From Mesobacillus sp. AQ2 (GTDB lineage: Bacteria; Bacillota; Bacilli; Bacillales; Cytobacillaceae), in the NCBI RefSeq assembly GCF_030122805.1, contig NZ_CP126080.1, forward strand, positions 1,245,001 to 1,309,000: a stretch of 64,000 nt of DNA, given 5' to 3'. A program made the position numbers and the translations under genes. The first letter of the stretch is position 1. Every line of letters starts with the position of its first letter. Positions 1 to 7,963 of the stretch are shown here, one piece after another. The notes beneath the pieces were generated by a model. That model saw nothing but the letters and a program-made list of their open reading frames with translations. It had not been told where the DNA came from and made no database searches.

Positions 1-1
1 A

Positions 2-451
2 TCATGGCTTCCTTCTTACGGACCTGAGCAGCGTGGGGGTACCGCAAACTGTGCAGTAGTTGTCAGCGAGCAGCAGGTTGGTTCGCCGCTGGTTTCTAGC
101 CCGACAACAGCCATTGTCCTGAACAATCCTTCTTATGAAAAATTCGAGCCAGTTGTAAGGGCTGGAGGATTACTCATAGTAAACTCCTCATTAATTTCAA
201 AAAGAACGGAAAGAACCGATATCAGGGTGTTGAATATCAACGCAACAGAGAAGGCCAATGAACTTGGCAACCCGAAAGTCGCCAATATGATTCTTCTTGG
301 CGCATTTTTAGAAGAAACGGGAATCCTTCCAGATGAATCGATCTTGGAAGCGTTGAAAAAAGTGCTTGCGCCGGAAAAACATTCCCTATTGGATATTAAT
401 CGGCGAGCGCTCGAACTCGGGCGTTCATTGACGAAGATAAGTGCCTCTTGA
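2..451 (+). CDS. 2-oxoacid:ferredoxin oxidoreductase gamma subunit (3' part)
   Basis: The reading frame is open from base 2 and runs to TGA at 449-451, so the 5' end lies outside the window. It encodes about 149 residues beginning SWLPSYGPEQRGGTANCAVV, the region typical of gamma subunits of pyruvate, 2-oxoglutarate or branched-chain 2-oxoacid:ferredoxin oxidoreductases. These enzymes oxidatively decarboxylate a 2-oxoacid to acyl-CoA and pass electrons to ferredoxin in the cytoplasm. The alpha and beta subunits are expected to the left. The part seen covers most of a normal gamma subunit of about 180 residues. Which 2-oxoacid is used cannot be told from this subunit. Confidence 0.85.
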   Translation, partial: SWLPSYGPEQRGGTANCAVVVSEQQVGSPLVSSPTTAIVLNNPSYEKFEPVVRAGGLLIVNSSLISKRTERTDIRVLNINATEKANELGNPKVANMILLGAFLEETGILPDESILEALKKVLAPEKHSLLDINRRALELGRSLTKISAS

Positions 452-520
452 TGGATGGCTCGGGATAGAATGATTCTCGTGGGTTAGTCGGTTTTGAGAG
501 GGGAATGAGGTTTTAATTGT

Positions 521-987
521 AATATGTGCCCGAAAACTGTGCAATCCGCGGATGACGGTCACATAAAAGAGAAATATGTGCCCGAAAAGATGGCTGTCCC
601 TAGATTATGGTCACATAAAAGAGAAATATGTGCCCGAAAACTGTGCAATCCGCGGATGACGGTCACATAAAAGAGAAAATGTGCCCGAAAACTGTGCAAT
701 CCGCGGATGACGGTCACATAAAAGAGAAAATGTGCTCGAAAACTGTGCAGTCCACGGATAACGGTCACATAAAAGAGAAATATGTGCCCGAAAACTGTGC
801 AATCCGCGGATGAGGGTCACATAAAAGAGAAATATGTGCCCGAAAACTGTGCAATCCGCGGATGACGGTCACATAAAAGAGAAATATGTGCTCGAAAACT
901 GTGCAGTCCACGGATAACGGTCACATAAAAGAAGAATATGTGCCCGAAAAGAGAGCGAAGCCAGAATTCCGGTCACAAAAATAGCAG
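521..987. repeat. 52-bp tandem repeat array, family 1 (9 units)
   Basis: Nine head-to-tail units begin near 522, 574, 626, 678, 730, 780, 832, 884 and 936; a tenth decays after about 960. Each unit starts ATGTGCCCGAAAACTGTGCA and ends CGGTCACAT followed by an A-rich spacer. Its ends are an imperfect inverted repeat (ATGTGcCCG / CGGtCACAT), and most units contain the 10-bp palindrome ATCCGCGGAT. Unit 2 has a different centre. Short open frames across the array change frame with the period and have no ribosome binding site, so I do not call them genes. The 452-1127 interval holds this array and nothing else I recognise. Confidence 0.9.
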
Positions 988-1127
988 TCACGCTAAAACC
1001 TGTTCCCGGAATCGAAAAGCCATCTTAATTTCCGGGCAACACTTACCTGACCGGCAAATAGAATGTCGCAAGTTTAAATTCAAAACCGCTGCCAGTTCTC
1101 CACAGGCAGCGGTTTTAACAATGTAAG

Positions 1128-1661
1128 TTATTCTTCATCTAAAAGTTCGAGAATGAATGGAACGGCTGCCTGGAGTGAAGGGGCTTTTTTGTCTGCACTT
1201 GTATCTTCCGAGCCAATAAAGACGGTTTTGCAGCCTGCTTTTTTGCCGGCTTCAATATCGCGTTCGTGGTCGCCAACCATGACGCTTCCTTCCAGGTTGA
1301 TCTCATGCCTGCTGGCGAGGTCGAGAAGCATGCCGGCGTTCGGTTTTCGGCACTCGCAACCGGCTTTTGGCTTGTGAGGGCAGTAGGCAACCTCCTTGAT
1401 GTGGCCACCATGTTCCTTAATCATCTCAATCATGGTGTCATGAATTTCGTGTAGACGTTTTTCTTTTAAAAATCCCAGACCGACGCCACCCTGGTTTGTG
1501 ACAACAAAAATTTCATAACCAGCTTTGCTCAGTTCCGCAACGGCTTCGGCTGCACCTTCAAGGAGGTACAGGTCTTCCGGGGAGTTGACGAATTTTACCC
1601 GGTGAGATAGTACTTCATTTAGGACACCGTCCCTGTCCAAGAATATCGCTTTTTTTTTCAT
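1128..1661 (-). CDS. HAD-IIIA family phosphatase (GmhB-like)
   Basis: 177 residues. The N-terminus FLDRDGVLNE is the DxDGxxN nucleophile loop of HAD subfamily IIIA, VVTNQGGV is motif II, and a C-x-H-x7-C-x-C zinc loop (CPHKPKAGCECRKP, about residues 93-106) is typical of GmhB and histidinol-phosphate phosphatases. MVGDHERDIEAG is the acidic motif IV. The family removes a terminal phosphate from sugar bisphosphates such as heptose-1,7-bisphosphate. A Gram-positive has no LPS heptose, so the true substrate may differ. Its ATG overlaps the end of the upstream glycosylase gene by 4 nt, so the two are probably cotranscribed. Confidence 0.85.
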   Translation of the reverse strand: MKKKAIFLDRDGVLNEVLSHRVKFVNSPEDLYLLEGAAEAVAELSKAGYEIFVVTNQGGVGLGFLKEKRLHEIHDTMIEMIKEHGGHIKEVAYCPHKPKAGCECRKPNAGMLLDLASRHEINLEGSVMVGDHERDIEAGKKAGCKTVFIGSEDTSADKKAPSLQAAVPFILELLDEE

Positions 1662-2302
1662 TTTGACCCTCCATTGTTCACAAATGTTTTTTCGGCCTTC
1701 TGGTGACGGGAAACATAGCTGTTACCGGTAATCCAGAACCGCCATGGATAGTCTCTCGCTTCTCCGGAATTATCGATGCCGATTCTTTTGCCTGATGAAA
1801 TGCTATCTGGTAACAACCCCGGTGCGATGTAAAGTGGTTCCTTCGTTAAGTGATGTCCGTAATCTGACATAGTGATCCCGAGCGCTTTTGTCAGCTTCCC
1901 TGGACCATTGGTGAGATTGGCTGATTCCGGCATGCCCCGTCGCTTGACCATTAAATCCAGACCTGATAATGGTTCCACTCCACGGATTAACACAGCTTCT
2001 GGATTGCCTGCCTTTCCACTGACAACATTGAATAGGGTGTGGGTGTGCATGACATACGTATAGGCCAATCCAGCCCCATGGAACATGATTTCAGTCCTCG
2101 GTGTCCTGCGATTATTATAGCTGTGTGCCGCTTGATCCATAGGGCCGATATAGGCTTCCGTCTCGACAATGATGCCGGCGGCTGCCCCTTCTTCGGTTTC
2201 TTTTACCAGGATGCAGCCCAGCAGGGAAGCAGCCAAGTCTAGGGTCGGCTGCTGAAAGAAGTCTTTTTCCAGCGGGCTCGAAAAATTGAATTGTTCCTCC
2301 AT
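1658..2302 (-). CDS. DNA-3-methyladenine glycosylase (AAG/Mpg family)
   Basis: 214 residues. The sequence has the AAG fold landmarks: an early LAASLLGCILV segment, IVETEAYIGPMDQAAHSYNNRRTPRTE with the catalytic Glu and substrate-pocket residues, and NLTNGPGKLTKALGI near the middle. These enzymes excise alkylated purines such as 3-methyladenine for base excision repair. The start follows a GGAG ribosome site about 8 nt upstream. It is the first gene of a two-gene minus-strand unit with the HAD phosphatase. B. subtilis has a homologue, YxlJ. Confidence 0.92.
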   Translation of the reverse strand: MEEQFNFSSPLEKDFFQQPTLDLAASLLGCILVKETEEGAAAGIIVETEAYIGPMDQAAHSYNNRRTPRTEIMFHGAGLAYTYVMHTHTLFNVVSGKAGNPEAVLIRGVEPLSGLDLMVKRRGMPESANLTNGPGKLTKALGITMSDYGHHLTKEPLYIAPGLLPDSISSGKRIGIDNSGEARDYPWRFWITGNSYVSRHQKAEKTFVNNGGSK

Positions 2303-2452
2303 AAAATCTCCTCACTAATCATTTTTACCTTTATACCCTGCAAGAGGGAGAAACAAAAATATGTGGCGGAAAAAATAGCAGTAAAGGCCAAGATGGTTTA
2401 TAGTAATTTTAAAGCTATTACAGATTTAGTTTTTTAAAAGGGAGTATAGATT

Positions 2453-3484
2453 ATGTGGAAAAAATGGTTAATGATTGGAGTGGCTGCAGCAGTCATCTTC
2501 CTTCTTATTCCTTACAGCTTGCCGCTCATTTTTGCCTTCCTGACCGCAGTCATGTTAGAAGGAGCGGTTCAGTGGATCATAAAAAGATTTTCTTTTCAGC
2601 GACTCCAAGCTGTGATCGCTGTGTTCCTCGGATTTGTTCTCCTGTTGGGAGTGATTGGATATAATCTTGTCTCAATTATCGCACACCAGGCAGTATCATT
2701 ATCGGAAAAGACGCCAACCTTTGTAAGGGATATTTACCGGACAGCGATTTTGCCATTAATGCATAAATGGGAATTCTACTCGCAAAATTTCCCGGTGGAA
2801 GTAATTACGCAAATTGAGCAAACAATCGAAAAAAATATTAATGCACTCGATTCCTTTCTTCAGCAAGCCGTTGCAGGCATTATCAATTTGCTTGCGGCAA
2901 TCCCTGGATTCATGATTGAATTCCTTGTATATTTAATTGCGTTATTCTTGTTCAGTCTTGAACTTCCTAAGCTGAAATTGAAACTTGAGTCCCACTTGAA
3001 GGAACAGACCCGGCAAAAGGTTTTTCTAGTCGGCAGCCAGTTAAACAAGGCGGGAATCGGATTTTTAAAAGCGCAGATCATCCTGAGTTTTGTCACCTTT
3101 GTAATGGCTATGGCTGGCATGAGTATACTTGGGGTGAAGTATACCGGCCTCCTGTCACTGTTAATTGTGGCAGTTGATATCCTGCCGATCCTCGGGACAG
3201 GTTCGGTGCTGGTTCCCTGGGCTGTCATCGCGATTCTTCAGGATAATAATTTTCTCGGGATCGGGTTGATCATCCTGTTCTTAGTCATCACGGTTGTCCG
3301 GAGGGTGATAGAGCCCAAGATTTATTCTTCCAGCCTTGGGATTTCTCCGCTTGCTTCTTTGATCAGCATGTATATCGGCCTGAAACTGCTGGGGATAGCG
3401 GGTATTTTCGCCGGCCCGATCATTGTGATTATCTATGAAACCTTAAGAAAAGCAAATGTGATCAGACTGAATTTCAAGATTTAA
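2453..3484 (+). CDS. ytvI: AI-2E/PerM family membrane protein, YtvI-like
   Basis: 343 residues, preceded by a GGGAG ribosome site. The layout is that of the AI-2E/PerM family: two N-terminal membrane helices (about 5-35), a third near 55-80, an amphipathic central region (about 85-140), then helices near 140-170 and 205-335, ending in the GISPLASLISMYIGLKLLGIAG segment with the family's Gly/Pro-rich re-entrant pattern. It best resembles the sporulation subgroup (YtvI); other B. subtilis paralogues (YueF, YrrI, YdbI) are less likely but not excluded. The substrate is unknown. It stands alone and is followed by sspH. Confidence 0.75.
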   Translation: MWKKWLMIGVAAAVIFLLIPYSLPLIFAFLTAVMLEGAVQWIIKRFSFQRLQAVIAVFLGFVLLLGVIGYNLVSIIAHQAVSLSEKTPTFVRDIYRTAILPLMHKWEFYSQNFPVEVITQIEQTIEKNINALDSFLQQAVAGIINLLAAIPGFMIEFLVYLIALFLFSLELPKLKLKLESHLKEQTRQKVFLVGSQLNKAGIGFLKAQIILSFVTFVMAMAGMSILGVKYTGLLSLLIVAVDILPILGTGSVLVPWAVIAILQDNNFLGIGLIILFLVITVVRRVIEPKIYSSSLGISPLASLISMYIGLKLLGIAGIFAGPIIVIIYETLRKANVIRLNFKI

Positions 3485-3501
3485 TGTTTGGGCCGGATTC
3501 T

Positions 3502-3530
3502 TGGATAGCATGATATGATTACGCATAAAT
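3502..3530 (+). promoter_or_regulatory. Candidate sigma-G-type promoter of sspH
   Basis: TGGATA at 3502-3507 and CATAAAT at 3524-3530, separated by 16 bp, resemble the sigma-G (forespore) pattern TGnATA / CATnnTA. It lies 31 bp upstream of the SASP start codon. H-type SASPs are known forespore genes, so the position makes sense, but the match is imperfect. Confidence 0.35.
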
Positions 3531-3561
3531 TATATTTGTTATCATCAAGGAGGGACTCAAA

Positions 3562-3741
3562 ATGAATGTTGGCCGAGCAAAGGAAATTGTTGAATCAGCT
3601 GATTTGATCAATGTGACATATGATGGATCTCCCGTCATTATCCAGCATGTTGACGAGAAAACAAAGATGGCAAGGGTTTATTCAAAATCTGAACCGGAAT
3701 TGGAAAAAGACGTGCCAGTCCTTAACCTGATAGAAGACTAA
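3562..3741 (+). CDS. sspH: Small acid-soluble spore protein H
   Basis: 59 residues, beginning MNVGRAKEIVESADLINVTY and containing PVIIQHVDEKTKMARV, the H-type SASP pattern (RAKEIveS, VtYdGvPViIqHvd). H-type SASPs are made in the forespore and stay in the spore core; they are not the DNA-coating alpha/beta type. A strong AAGGAGGG site sits 7 nt before the ATG. A bidirectional terminator follows directly. A second H-type gene is at 11674-11856. Confidence 0.93.
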   Translation: MNVGRAKEIVESADLINVTYDGSPVIIQHVDEKTKMARVYSKSEPELEKDVPVLNLIED

Positions 3742-3776
3742 AAAACGGGAGATGATTATATCTCCCGTTTTTCCGT
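3739..3776. terminator. Bidirectional terminator between sspH and the sensor kinase
   Basis: Inverted repeat AAAACGGGAGAT / ATCTCCCGTTTT around a 5-6 nt loop, with A-rich and T-rich flanks on opposite sides, so it can end transcripts from both converging genes. It overlaps the stop codons of both. Confidence 0.9.
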
Positions 3777-5027
3777 ATCATATAGTGGCAAATCAATCTT
3801 AAATATAGTTCCTTGTTCCAATTTGCTTTTTACCTGGATCCTGCCGTTCATTTCATCAATGATTTTATAAACCACCATCATGCCGAGTCCAGTGCCTTTT
3901 TCAGCCTTGGTGGAAAAATAGGGTTCTCCAAGCCTGGATAGCTGCTGCGGGGTCATGCCGCATCCTGTATCTTTTATGGAGATGGTGGCTTGCTTGCCCT
4001 CCGTCCTGCAGCCGATCTCAAGATCCCCGCCATTGGGCATAGCTTCTATGCCATTTTTTATGATATTCAATATACACTGATGGAATTTTGAAGCTTCACC
4101 GGAAACAAACATTCCCTCCATAAGGTCCCTTTTTATGCTGACCGAGAAATGATTAGCGTAAGGAATGATGAGTTCCATTGCTTTTTCAATCTCTTCCTTC
4201 ACACAAATTGATGAAGCTATCCCGGATTGCGGTTTGGCAAAACTTAGGTAATCCTTTATGATTGTCTCTGCCCGATCAAGTTCATCGATGGCAGTATTCA
4301 GATAATAAAGCCGTTTCTCTTCCTCTATGGAGGGATCCTTCAGCATCTGTAAAAATCCTCTGGTTACGGTCAGCGGATTGCGGACCTCATGACTGACACT
4401 AGCAGCCAGCTGAGAAACGACTTCAATTTTATCCGATTTGATTACAGCATTATGTAAAACAAGATTTTGCTTCATAATTTCAATATAGTAAACAATAATA
4501 AATATCCCCACTGTCAGAGTTACGCCGTATATGACCATAAACTGAATGTCATTAGGGTCTTTAAACACAGCTGCTTTCATCAGGAAAATGAGGAGGGTAT
4601 AGGAAATAGCAACAGCCACTACCGTGTAAAGCTTTTTAGCAAGAGGGAAACTCCGGAATTTTAAAGATATGTATGATGTAAAAACGGTAATGGTCAGCAT
4701 ATTGAAAAAATTGACCCATACACCATCGCCGCCAAAGGGAAACCTGGCCAGGGCAACGATTACGAAAAGCAGGATGCTTACAATTGGACCGCCATACAGG
4801 CCTCCGACAACTACAGGAATCAACCGTAAGTCAAAAATGAAATCAGGGTTGTTTATCAGCGTAAAAGTCATGCAAAAAACGATCTGGCTTCCTGCCAACA
4901 AGACTATCAACAGTTTGTCGAGCCTTTGATATAATGCTTTAAACTTATTGATGATAATGTATTGGAAAACAAAAGTAGTGATCAGGATGAAGATTAGATT
5001 CAATACTAGAACTGTTAAAAGGTTCAT
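3756..5027 (-). CDS. Membrane sensor histidine kinase, KinB-like
   Basis: 423 residues. The N-terminal 200 residues form six membrane helices of the 5TMR-LYT type, with the characteristic RLIPVVVGGLYGGPIV segment. The HisKA box ASVSHEVRNPLTVTRGFLQ (phospho-accepting His near 213) and an HATPase domain follow, with an N box (NIIKNGIEAM), G1 (DTGCGM) and G2 (GTGLGM). The domain order and the HisKA sequence resemble the B. subtilis sporulation kinases KinB and KinD, which feed phosphate to Spo0F. No response regulator is adjacent, as is usual for phosphorelay kinases. The signal sensed is unknown. Confidence 0.85.
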   Translation of the reverse strand: MNLLTVLVLNLIFILITTFVFQYIIINKFKALYQRLDKLLIVLLAGSQIVFCMTFTLINNPDFIFDLRLIPVVVGGLYGGPIVSILLFVIVALARFPFGGDGVWVNFFNMLTITVFTSYISLKFRSFPLAKKLYTVVAVAISYTLLIFLMKAAVFKDPNDIQFMVIYGVTLTVGIFIIVYYIEIMKQNLVLHNAVIKSDKIEVVSQLAASVSHEVRNPLTVTRGFLQMLKDPSIEEEKRLYYLNTAIDELDRAETIIKDYLSFAKPQSGIASSICVKEEIEKAMELIIPYANHFSVSIKRDLMEGMFVSGEASKFHQCILNIIKNGIEAMPNGGDLEIGCRTEGKQATISIKDTGCGMTPQQLSRLGEPYFSTKAEKGTGLGMMVVYKIIDEMNGRIQVKSKLEQGTIFKIDLPLYDTEKREI

Positions 5028-5285
5028 ATTTTAATCCCCAGTCATCAAGTGAGCACAAGCCCCATTTTAAAGACAAATTATTCGGATATATTTCTTTTAC
5101 TTTAACATAAAAAGCAATAAAGTGAGGATTTTTAATTAGCTTGCTCTATTTTATGTTTAATGGACTTTTAGTGAGAAATTAGGTAAGGATGGTCTTCCCT
5201 AAAGATTAAATAGGCTAAATATTGGCTTGGCTGGACTTTTGGAATATATAATACCGTTAAGAGTATGGTTTAGGAGGGCAAGGAA
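5028..5285. other. Intergenic region between kinase and glutaredoxin
   Basis: 258 bp without a supported gene. It must hold the divergent promoters of the kinase and the glutaredoxin. A TATAAT occurs at 5247-5252, but no well-spaced -35 element is evident. A strong AGGAGGG site at 5272-5278 belongs to the glutaredoxin start. Confidence 0.5.
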
Positions 5286-5564
5286 ATGTCAAAAAGTGCA
5301 TTAACACTATTCACTCGTCCCATGTGAACAGACTGCCAGGAGGCGAAGGAGTTTCTTTCGCATAACCAAGTACCTTATGAAGAAATCAATGTGCAGGATG
5401 AACCTGAAAAGGAAAAGAAACTTAAAGATATGACTGGGACTGTAATAGTTCCAGCATTCATTTTTACAAACTCAAAGCTATGGTTCTTTAAAAACAAAAA
5501 AGTTCTGATCGGATTTGAAAATAACAGGAGCAAAATAGAAAAACTGGTTGAAAATTTGAAGTAG
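5286..5564 (+). CDS. Candidate selenocysteine glutaredoxin-like protein (UGA at the first active-site position)
   Basis: The ATG at 5286 has a strong ribosome site 7 nt upstream (AGGAGGG). The frame reads MSKSALTLFTRPM, then TGA at 5325-5327, then TDCQEAKEFLSHNQVPYEEI and on to TAG at 5562-5564, giving 92 residues if the TGA is read through. The protein is glutaredoxin/thioredoxin-fold: strand LTLFTRP, the active site C-x-x-C in which the first Cys is replaced by UGA (U-T-D-C), and the cis-Pro strand VIVPAFIF. A hairpin just after the UGA fits a bacterial SECIS. Without selenocysteine insertion the product would be a 13-residue peptide. The alternative is a pseudogene made by one Cys-to-stop change, but no other stop or frameshift is present. 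It is monocistronic and followed by a hairpin. Confidence 0.6.
5343..5361 (+). promoter_or_regulatory. Candidate bacterial SECIS hairpin
   Basis: GCGAAGGA / TTTCTTCGC-type pairing: bases 5343-5350 (GCGAAGGA) pair with 5354-5361 (TCTTTCGC) through seven Watson-Crick pairs and one G-U, leaving the 3-nt loop G-T-T at 5351-5353. The loop starts 23 nt after the UGA and its first base is G, which matches the published bSECIS model (UGA-to-loop distance 16-37 nt, G in the first loop positions). It is an inference; the hairpin is short and was not scored by software. Confidence 0.5.
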
Positions 5565-5583
5565 AGGACAGACAGAGATGTAG

Positions 5584-5627
5584 AGGGTGTTCCCTGGGAT
5601 TCAGGCGGGCATCCTTTTTTAATTTTT
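5584..5627 (+). terminator. Terminator after the glutaredoxin gene
   Basis: Imperfect hairpin with GGGTG...CCTG / CAGG...GCATCC arms followed by TTTTTT. The stem has mismatches, so efficiency is uncertain. Confidence 0.55.
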
Positions 5628-5644
5628 TGCGATGCATGTAACCT

Positions 5645-5672
5645 ATGACACAGTCATAAAGTATACTGTATA
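5645..5672. promoter_or_regulatory. Two adjacent palindromes upstream of tcyP
   Basis: ATGACACAGTCAT (5645-5657) and TATACTGTATA (5662-5672) are perfect odd-length palindromes only 4 bp apart, about 100 bp before tcyP. They look like protein-binding sites. I cannot name the regulator; in B. subtilis tcyP is controlled by CymR, but I cannot assign these sites to it. Confidence 0.35.
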
Positions 5673-5771
5673 AAAATTTAGGAAAAGGAGGAGAAGATTT
5701 TAATTCCGAGTTGACTTATCAGAATACATGTATTATATTATTCGAGATTGATAACATAGGAGGGGAAATGA

Positions 5772-7160
5772 GTGACTACTGGATTAGTGATTTTAAATAT
5801 TGCAATCATGCTGGGTATTATAGCTATTCTTTTTTACTTGCAAAAAAAGCATGTATCTTTTTCTAAAAGGGTATTCATTGCGCTCGGAATTGGAATTATC
5901 TTCGGTTTCGCACTGCAATTAATCTATGGGGCAGGTTCGGAAATCATCAACAAGAGTGCCGACTGGTTTTCTATCGTTGGCAGCGGATATGTGAAATTCC
6001 TGCAGATGGTTGTCATGCCGCTCGTGTTCATATCAATTCTTACGGCTTTTACTAAGCTGAAACTGACCAATAATATTGGCAAGATAAGCACGCTGATCCT
6101 TGGACTTCTGGTCGGTACCACGGCGGTTGCAGCAGCTGTGGGGATTGCCACGGCTGTCGGCTTCGATCTCGAAGCGGTCCAAATCACGCAGGGAGATGCT
6201 GAACAGGCGCGTGCAGCTGCACTGGAGGAGACATATGGCGGGATTGAGGGGCGGACAATGCCGCAGCAAATTCTCGATCTCCTGCCGGCCAATCCATTCC
6301 TGGACTTCACAGGAGCAAGGCCAACTTCTACAATATCTGTCGTGATTTTCGCTGCATTCCTGGGGATCGCCTTCCTTGGAGTCAGAAGGAAGTCTCCGGA
6401 CCAGGCAGAGCTGTTCGCTAAGATAGTGGATGCTTTCTATGCAGTCATCATGAGGGTCGTGACACTGATTCTGAGGCTGACTCCGTATGGTGTTCTTGCG
6501 ATCATGACCAAGACAGTTGCCTTAAGTGATTTCGATGCAATCCTCAAATTGGGTAAGTTCGTAGCCGCTTCTTATGTCGCGCTTGCCATCATGTTCATCA
6601 TCCACTTGCTATTATTGACGATTGCTGGATTGAATCCGGTCACTTATGTTAAGAAAGCATTTCCTGTGCTTGCGTTTGCCTTCACTTCAAGGACGAGTGC
6701 AGGGGCGCTGCCATTGAATATCAAAACCCAGCGCTCACTTGGTGTTCCAGAGGGAATCGCGAACTTTGCAGGATCGTTTGGCCTATCAATCGGCCAAAAC
6801 GGCTGTGCCGGAATTTATCCTGCTATGCTGGCAGTCATGATTGCGCCGACAGTAGGAATCGATCCATTGTCACCATCATTCCTGGCGACAGTGATTATAA
6901 TTGTGGCAATCAGTTCCTTTGGGGTAGCCGGTGTTGGAGGAGGAGCCACATTCGCTGCATTGCTTGTGCTCTCTGCATTGAATCTGCCAGTCGGTCTTGC
7001 CGGCTTGCTGATTTCAATTGAGCCATTGATTGATATGGGCCGCACAGCGGTAAATGTCAGCGGATCGATGACATCAGGCATATTGACTAGCAGGATTACA
7101 AAAGAAATCGATTCTACTGTCTATACAGATATGAATCAGAAAATTGAAGCGGAAGCTTAA
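5772..7160 (+). CDS. tcyP: L-cystine:cation symporter TcyP
   Basis: 462 residues, the same length as B. subtilis TcyP (463). It is a member of the dicarboxylate/amino acid:cation symporter superfamily with eight membrane helices and two re-entrant loops. Visible motifs include the Ser-rich hairpin FTSRTSAGALPLNI and the C-terminal LLISIEPLIDMGRTAVNVSGS. It imports cystine as a sulfur source. The start is GTG at 5772, placed 6-7 nt after an AGGAGGGG site; an ATG at 5768 is out of frame. The gene is next to the candidate thiol-redox glutaredoxin but has its own leader and terminator. Confidence 0.88.
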   Translation: MTTGLVILNIAIMLGIIAILFYLQKKHVSFSKRVFIALGIGIIFGFALQLIYGAGSEIINKSADWFSIVGSGYVKFLQMVVMPLVFISILTAFTKLKLTNNIGKISTLILGLLVGTTAVAAAVGIATAVGFDLEAVQITQGDAEQARAAALEETYGGIEGRTMPQQILDLLPANPFLDFTGARPTSTISVVIFAAFLGIAFLGVRRKSPDQAELFAKIVDAFYAVIMRVVTLILRLTPYGVLAIMTKTVALSDFDAILKLGKFVAASYVALAIMFIIHLLLLTIAGLNPVTYVKKAFPVLAFAFTSRTSAGALPLNIKTQRSLGVPEGIANFAGSFGLSIGQNGCAGIYPAMLAVMIAPTVGIDPLSPSFLATVIIIVAISSFGVAGVGGGATFAALLVLSALNLPVGLAGLLISIEPLIDMGRTAVNVSGSMTSGILTSRITKEIDSTVYTDMNQKIEAEA

Positions 7161-7164
7161 TAAT

Positions 7165-7205
7165 GCAAAAAAGCCAGCCAAGTAAGTTTTTGGCTGGCTT
7201 TTTTA
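7165..7205 (+). terminator. Terminator after tcyP
   Basis: AAAAAAGCCAGCCA paired with TGGCTGGCTTTTTT around a 9-nt loop: a strong intrinsic terminator. Confidence 0.92.
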
Positions 7206-7262
7206 TTGTGATTACATTGCGATCAACGGAAAAGATTTTTAAGTCATCTTTTCACAAAAAAA

Positions 7263-7889
7263 TCAGTAAACGATCCTTCGCTTAATCACGCACAACGATG
7301 TCATAAATCCTGCACAGGTTATGGTGAGCAGAGAAAAAATGAATTTTTCCATCCCAATCACCTTCAGTCCTGACAAAACCACTACTCCATCAATTATGAA
7401 AATCATGAATCCGACATTAAGAGGGAAAAATTTATGAATCAATTGGGCAAATAAATCCGTTCCTCCGGTGCTCGTTTCATAACGAAGCATCAAGCCGATT
7501 CCACAGCCTACCAAAATACCTCCCATGAATGCACTTGGCAAAATGCCTAAGTGTATTGCGCGTTTCACTGGTACGAATAAATCAATGAACAAGCTTGACG
7601 CCAACAAACCATACAAGCTATGAAAAAAGTATTTTCGTTCCAGTATCCATGCCAATAAGAATAGAGGTATGCTCAGGAGGATCATCGTGAGACCTGCAGG
7701 AAAACCGTAAAAATAATGAATGATCAACCCAATCCCGATCATACCGCCATCCAGGAGATGGTGGGGTACCAAAAATCCATTCACTCCTACTCCAAGCAAC
7801 AAGCTTCCCACTATCACAGCAAGAATTTTTCCTGTCATCCCTATCACCAGCCTTGTCCGTCTCACCTTATTTTTATTGTGAAAAGACAT
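7263..7889 (-). CDS. YitT family membrane protein (short form)
   Basis: 208 residues with about five to six membrane helices and the YitT/DUF161 landmarks: FLVPHHLLDGGMIGIGLII near residues 38-56 and GCGIGLMLRYETSTGGTDL near 127-145. Unlike full-length YitT proteins (about 280 residues) it lacks the C-terminal cytoplasmic DUF2179 domain, as do some short B. subtilis paralogues. The family's function is unknown. The ribosome site for this ATG is weak, so a start slightly downstream is possible. Confidence 0.8.
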   Translation of the reverse strand: MSFHNKNKVRRTRLVIGMTGKILAVIVGSLLLGVGVNGFLVPHHLLDGGMIGIGLIIHYFYGFPAGLTMILLSIPLFLLAWILERKYFFHSLYGLLASSLFIDLFVPVKRAIHLGILPSAFMGGILVGCGIGLMLRYETSTGGTDLFAQLIHKFFPLNVGFMIFIIDGVVVLSGLKVIGMEKFIFSLLTITCAGFMTSLCVIKRRIVY

Positions 7890-7903
7890 GCCTTAGAACA
7901 GTC

Positions 7904-7936
7904 GATAAAAAAAGAACCCGCCAATGGCAGGTTCTA
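7904..7936 (-). terminator. Terminator after the purine permease gene
   Basis: On the minus strand AGAACCTGCC pairs with GGCGGGTTCT and is followed by TTTTTTT. It lies between the permease stop and the YitT start, so YitT should have its own promoter in or near this hairpin, or depend on read-through. Confidence 0.85.
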
Positions 7937-7963
7937 TCTTCGATTAAATTTGCAAGTTTTTCC

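Noticed and set aside
628..813. Repeat-spanning open frames as repeat proteins
   Set aside because: Frames exist on both strands, have no ribosome sites and shift with the period; they are a by-product of the tandem repeats.
521..987. 52-bp array as a CRISPR
   Set aside because: There are no unique spacers between constant repeats; the whole unit repeats, and no cas gene is nearby.
5325..5327. UGA as a sequencing error in the glutaredoxin gene
   Set aside because: Cannot be excluded from one sequence, but the exact position at the redox Cys and the hairpin after it make selenocysteine the better first hypothesis; kept as a finding.
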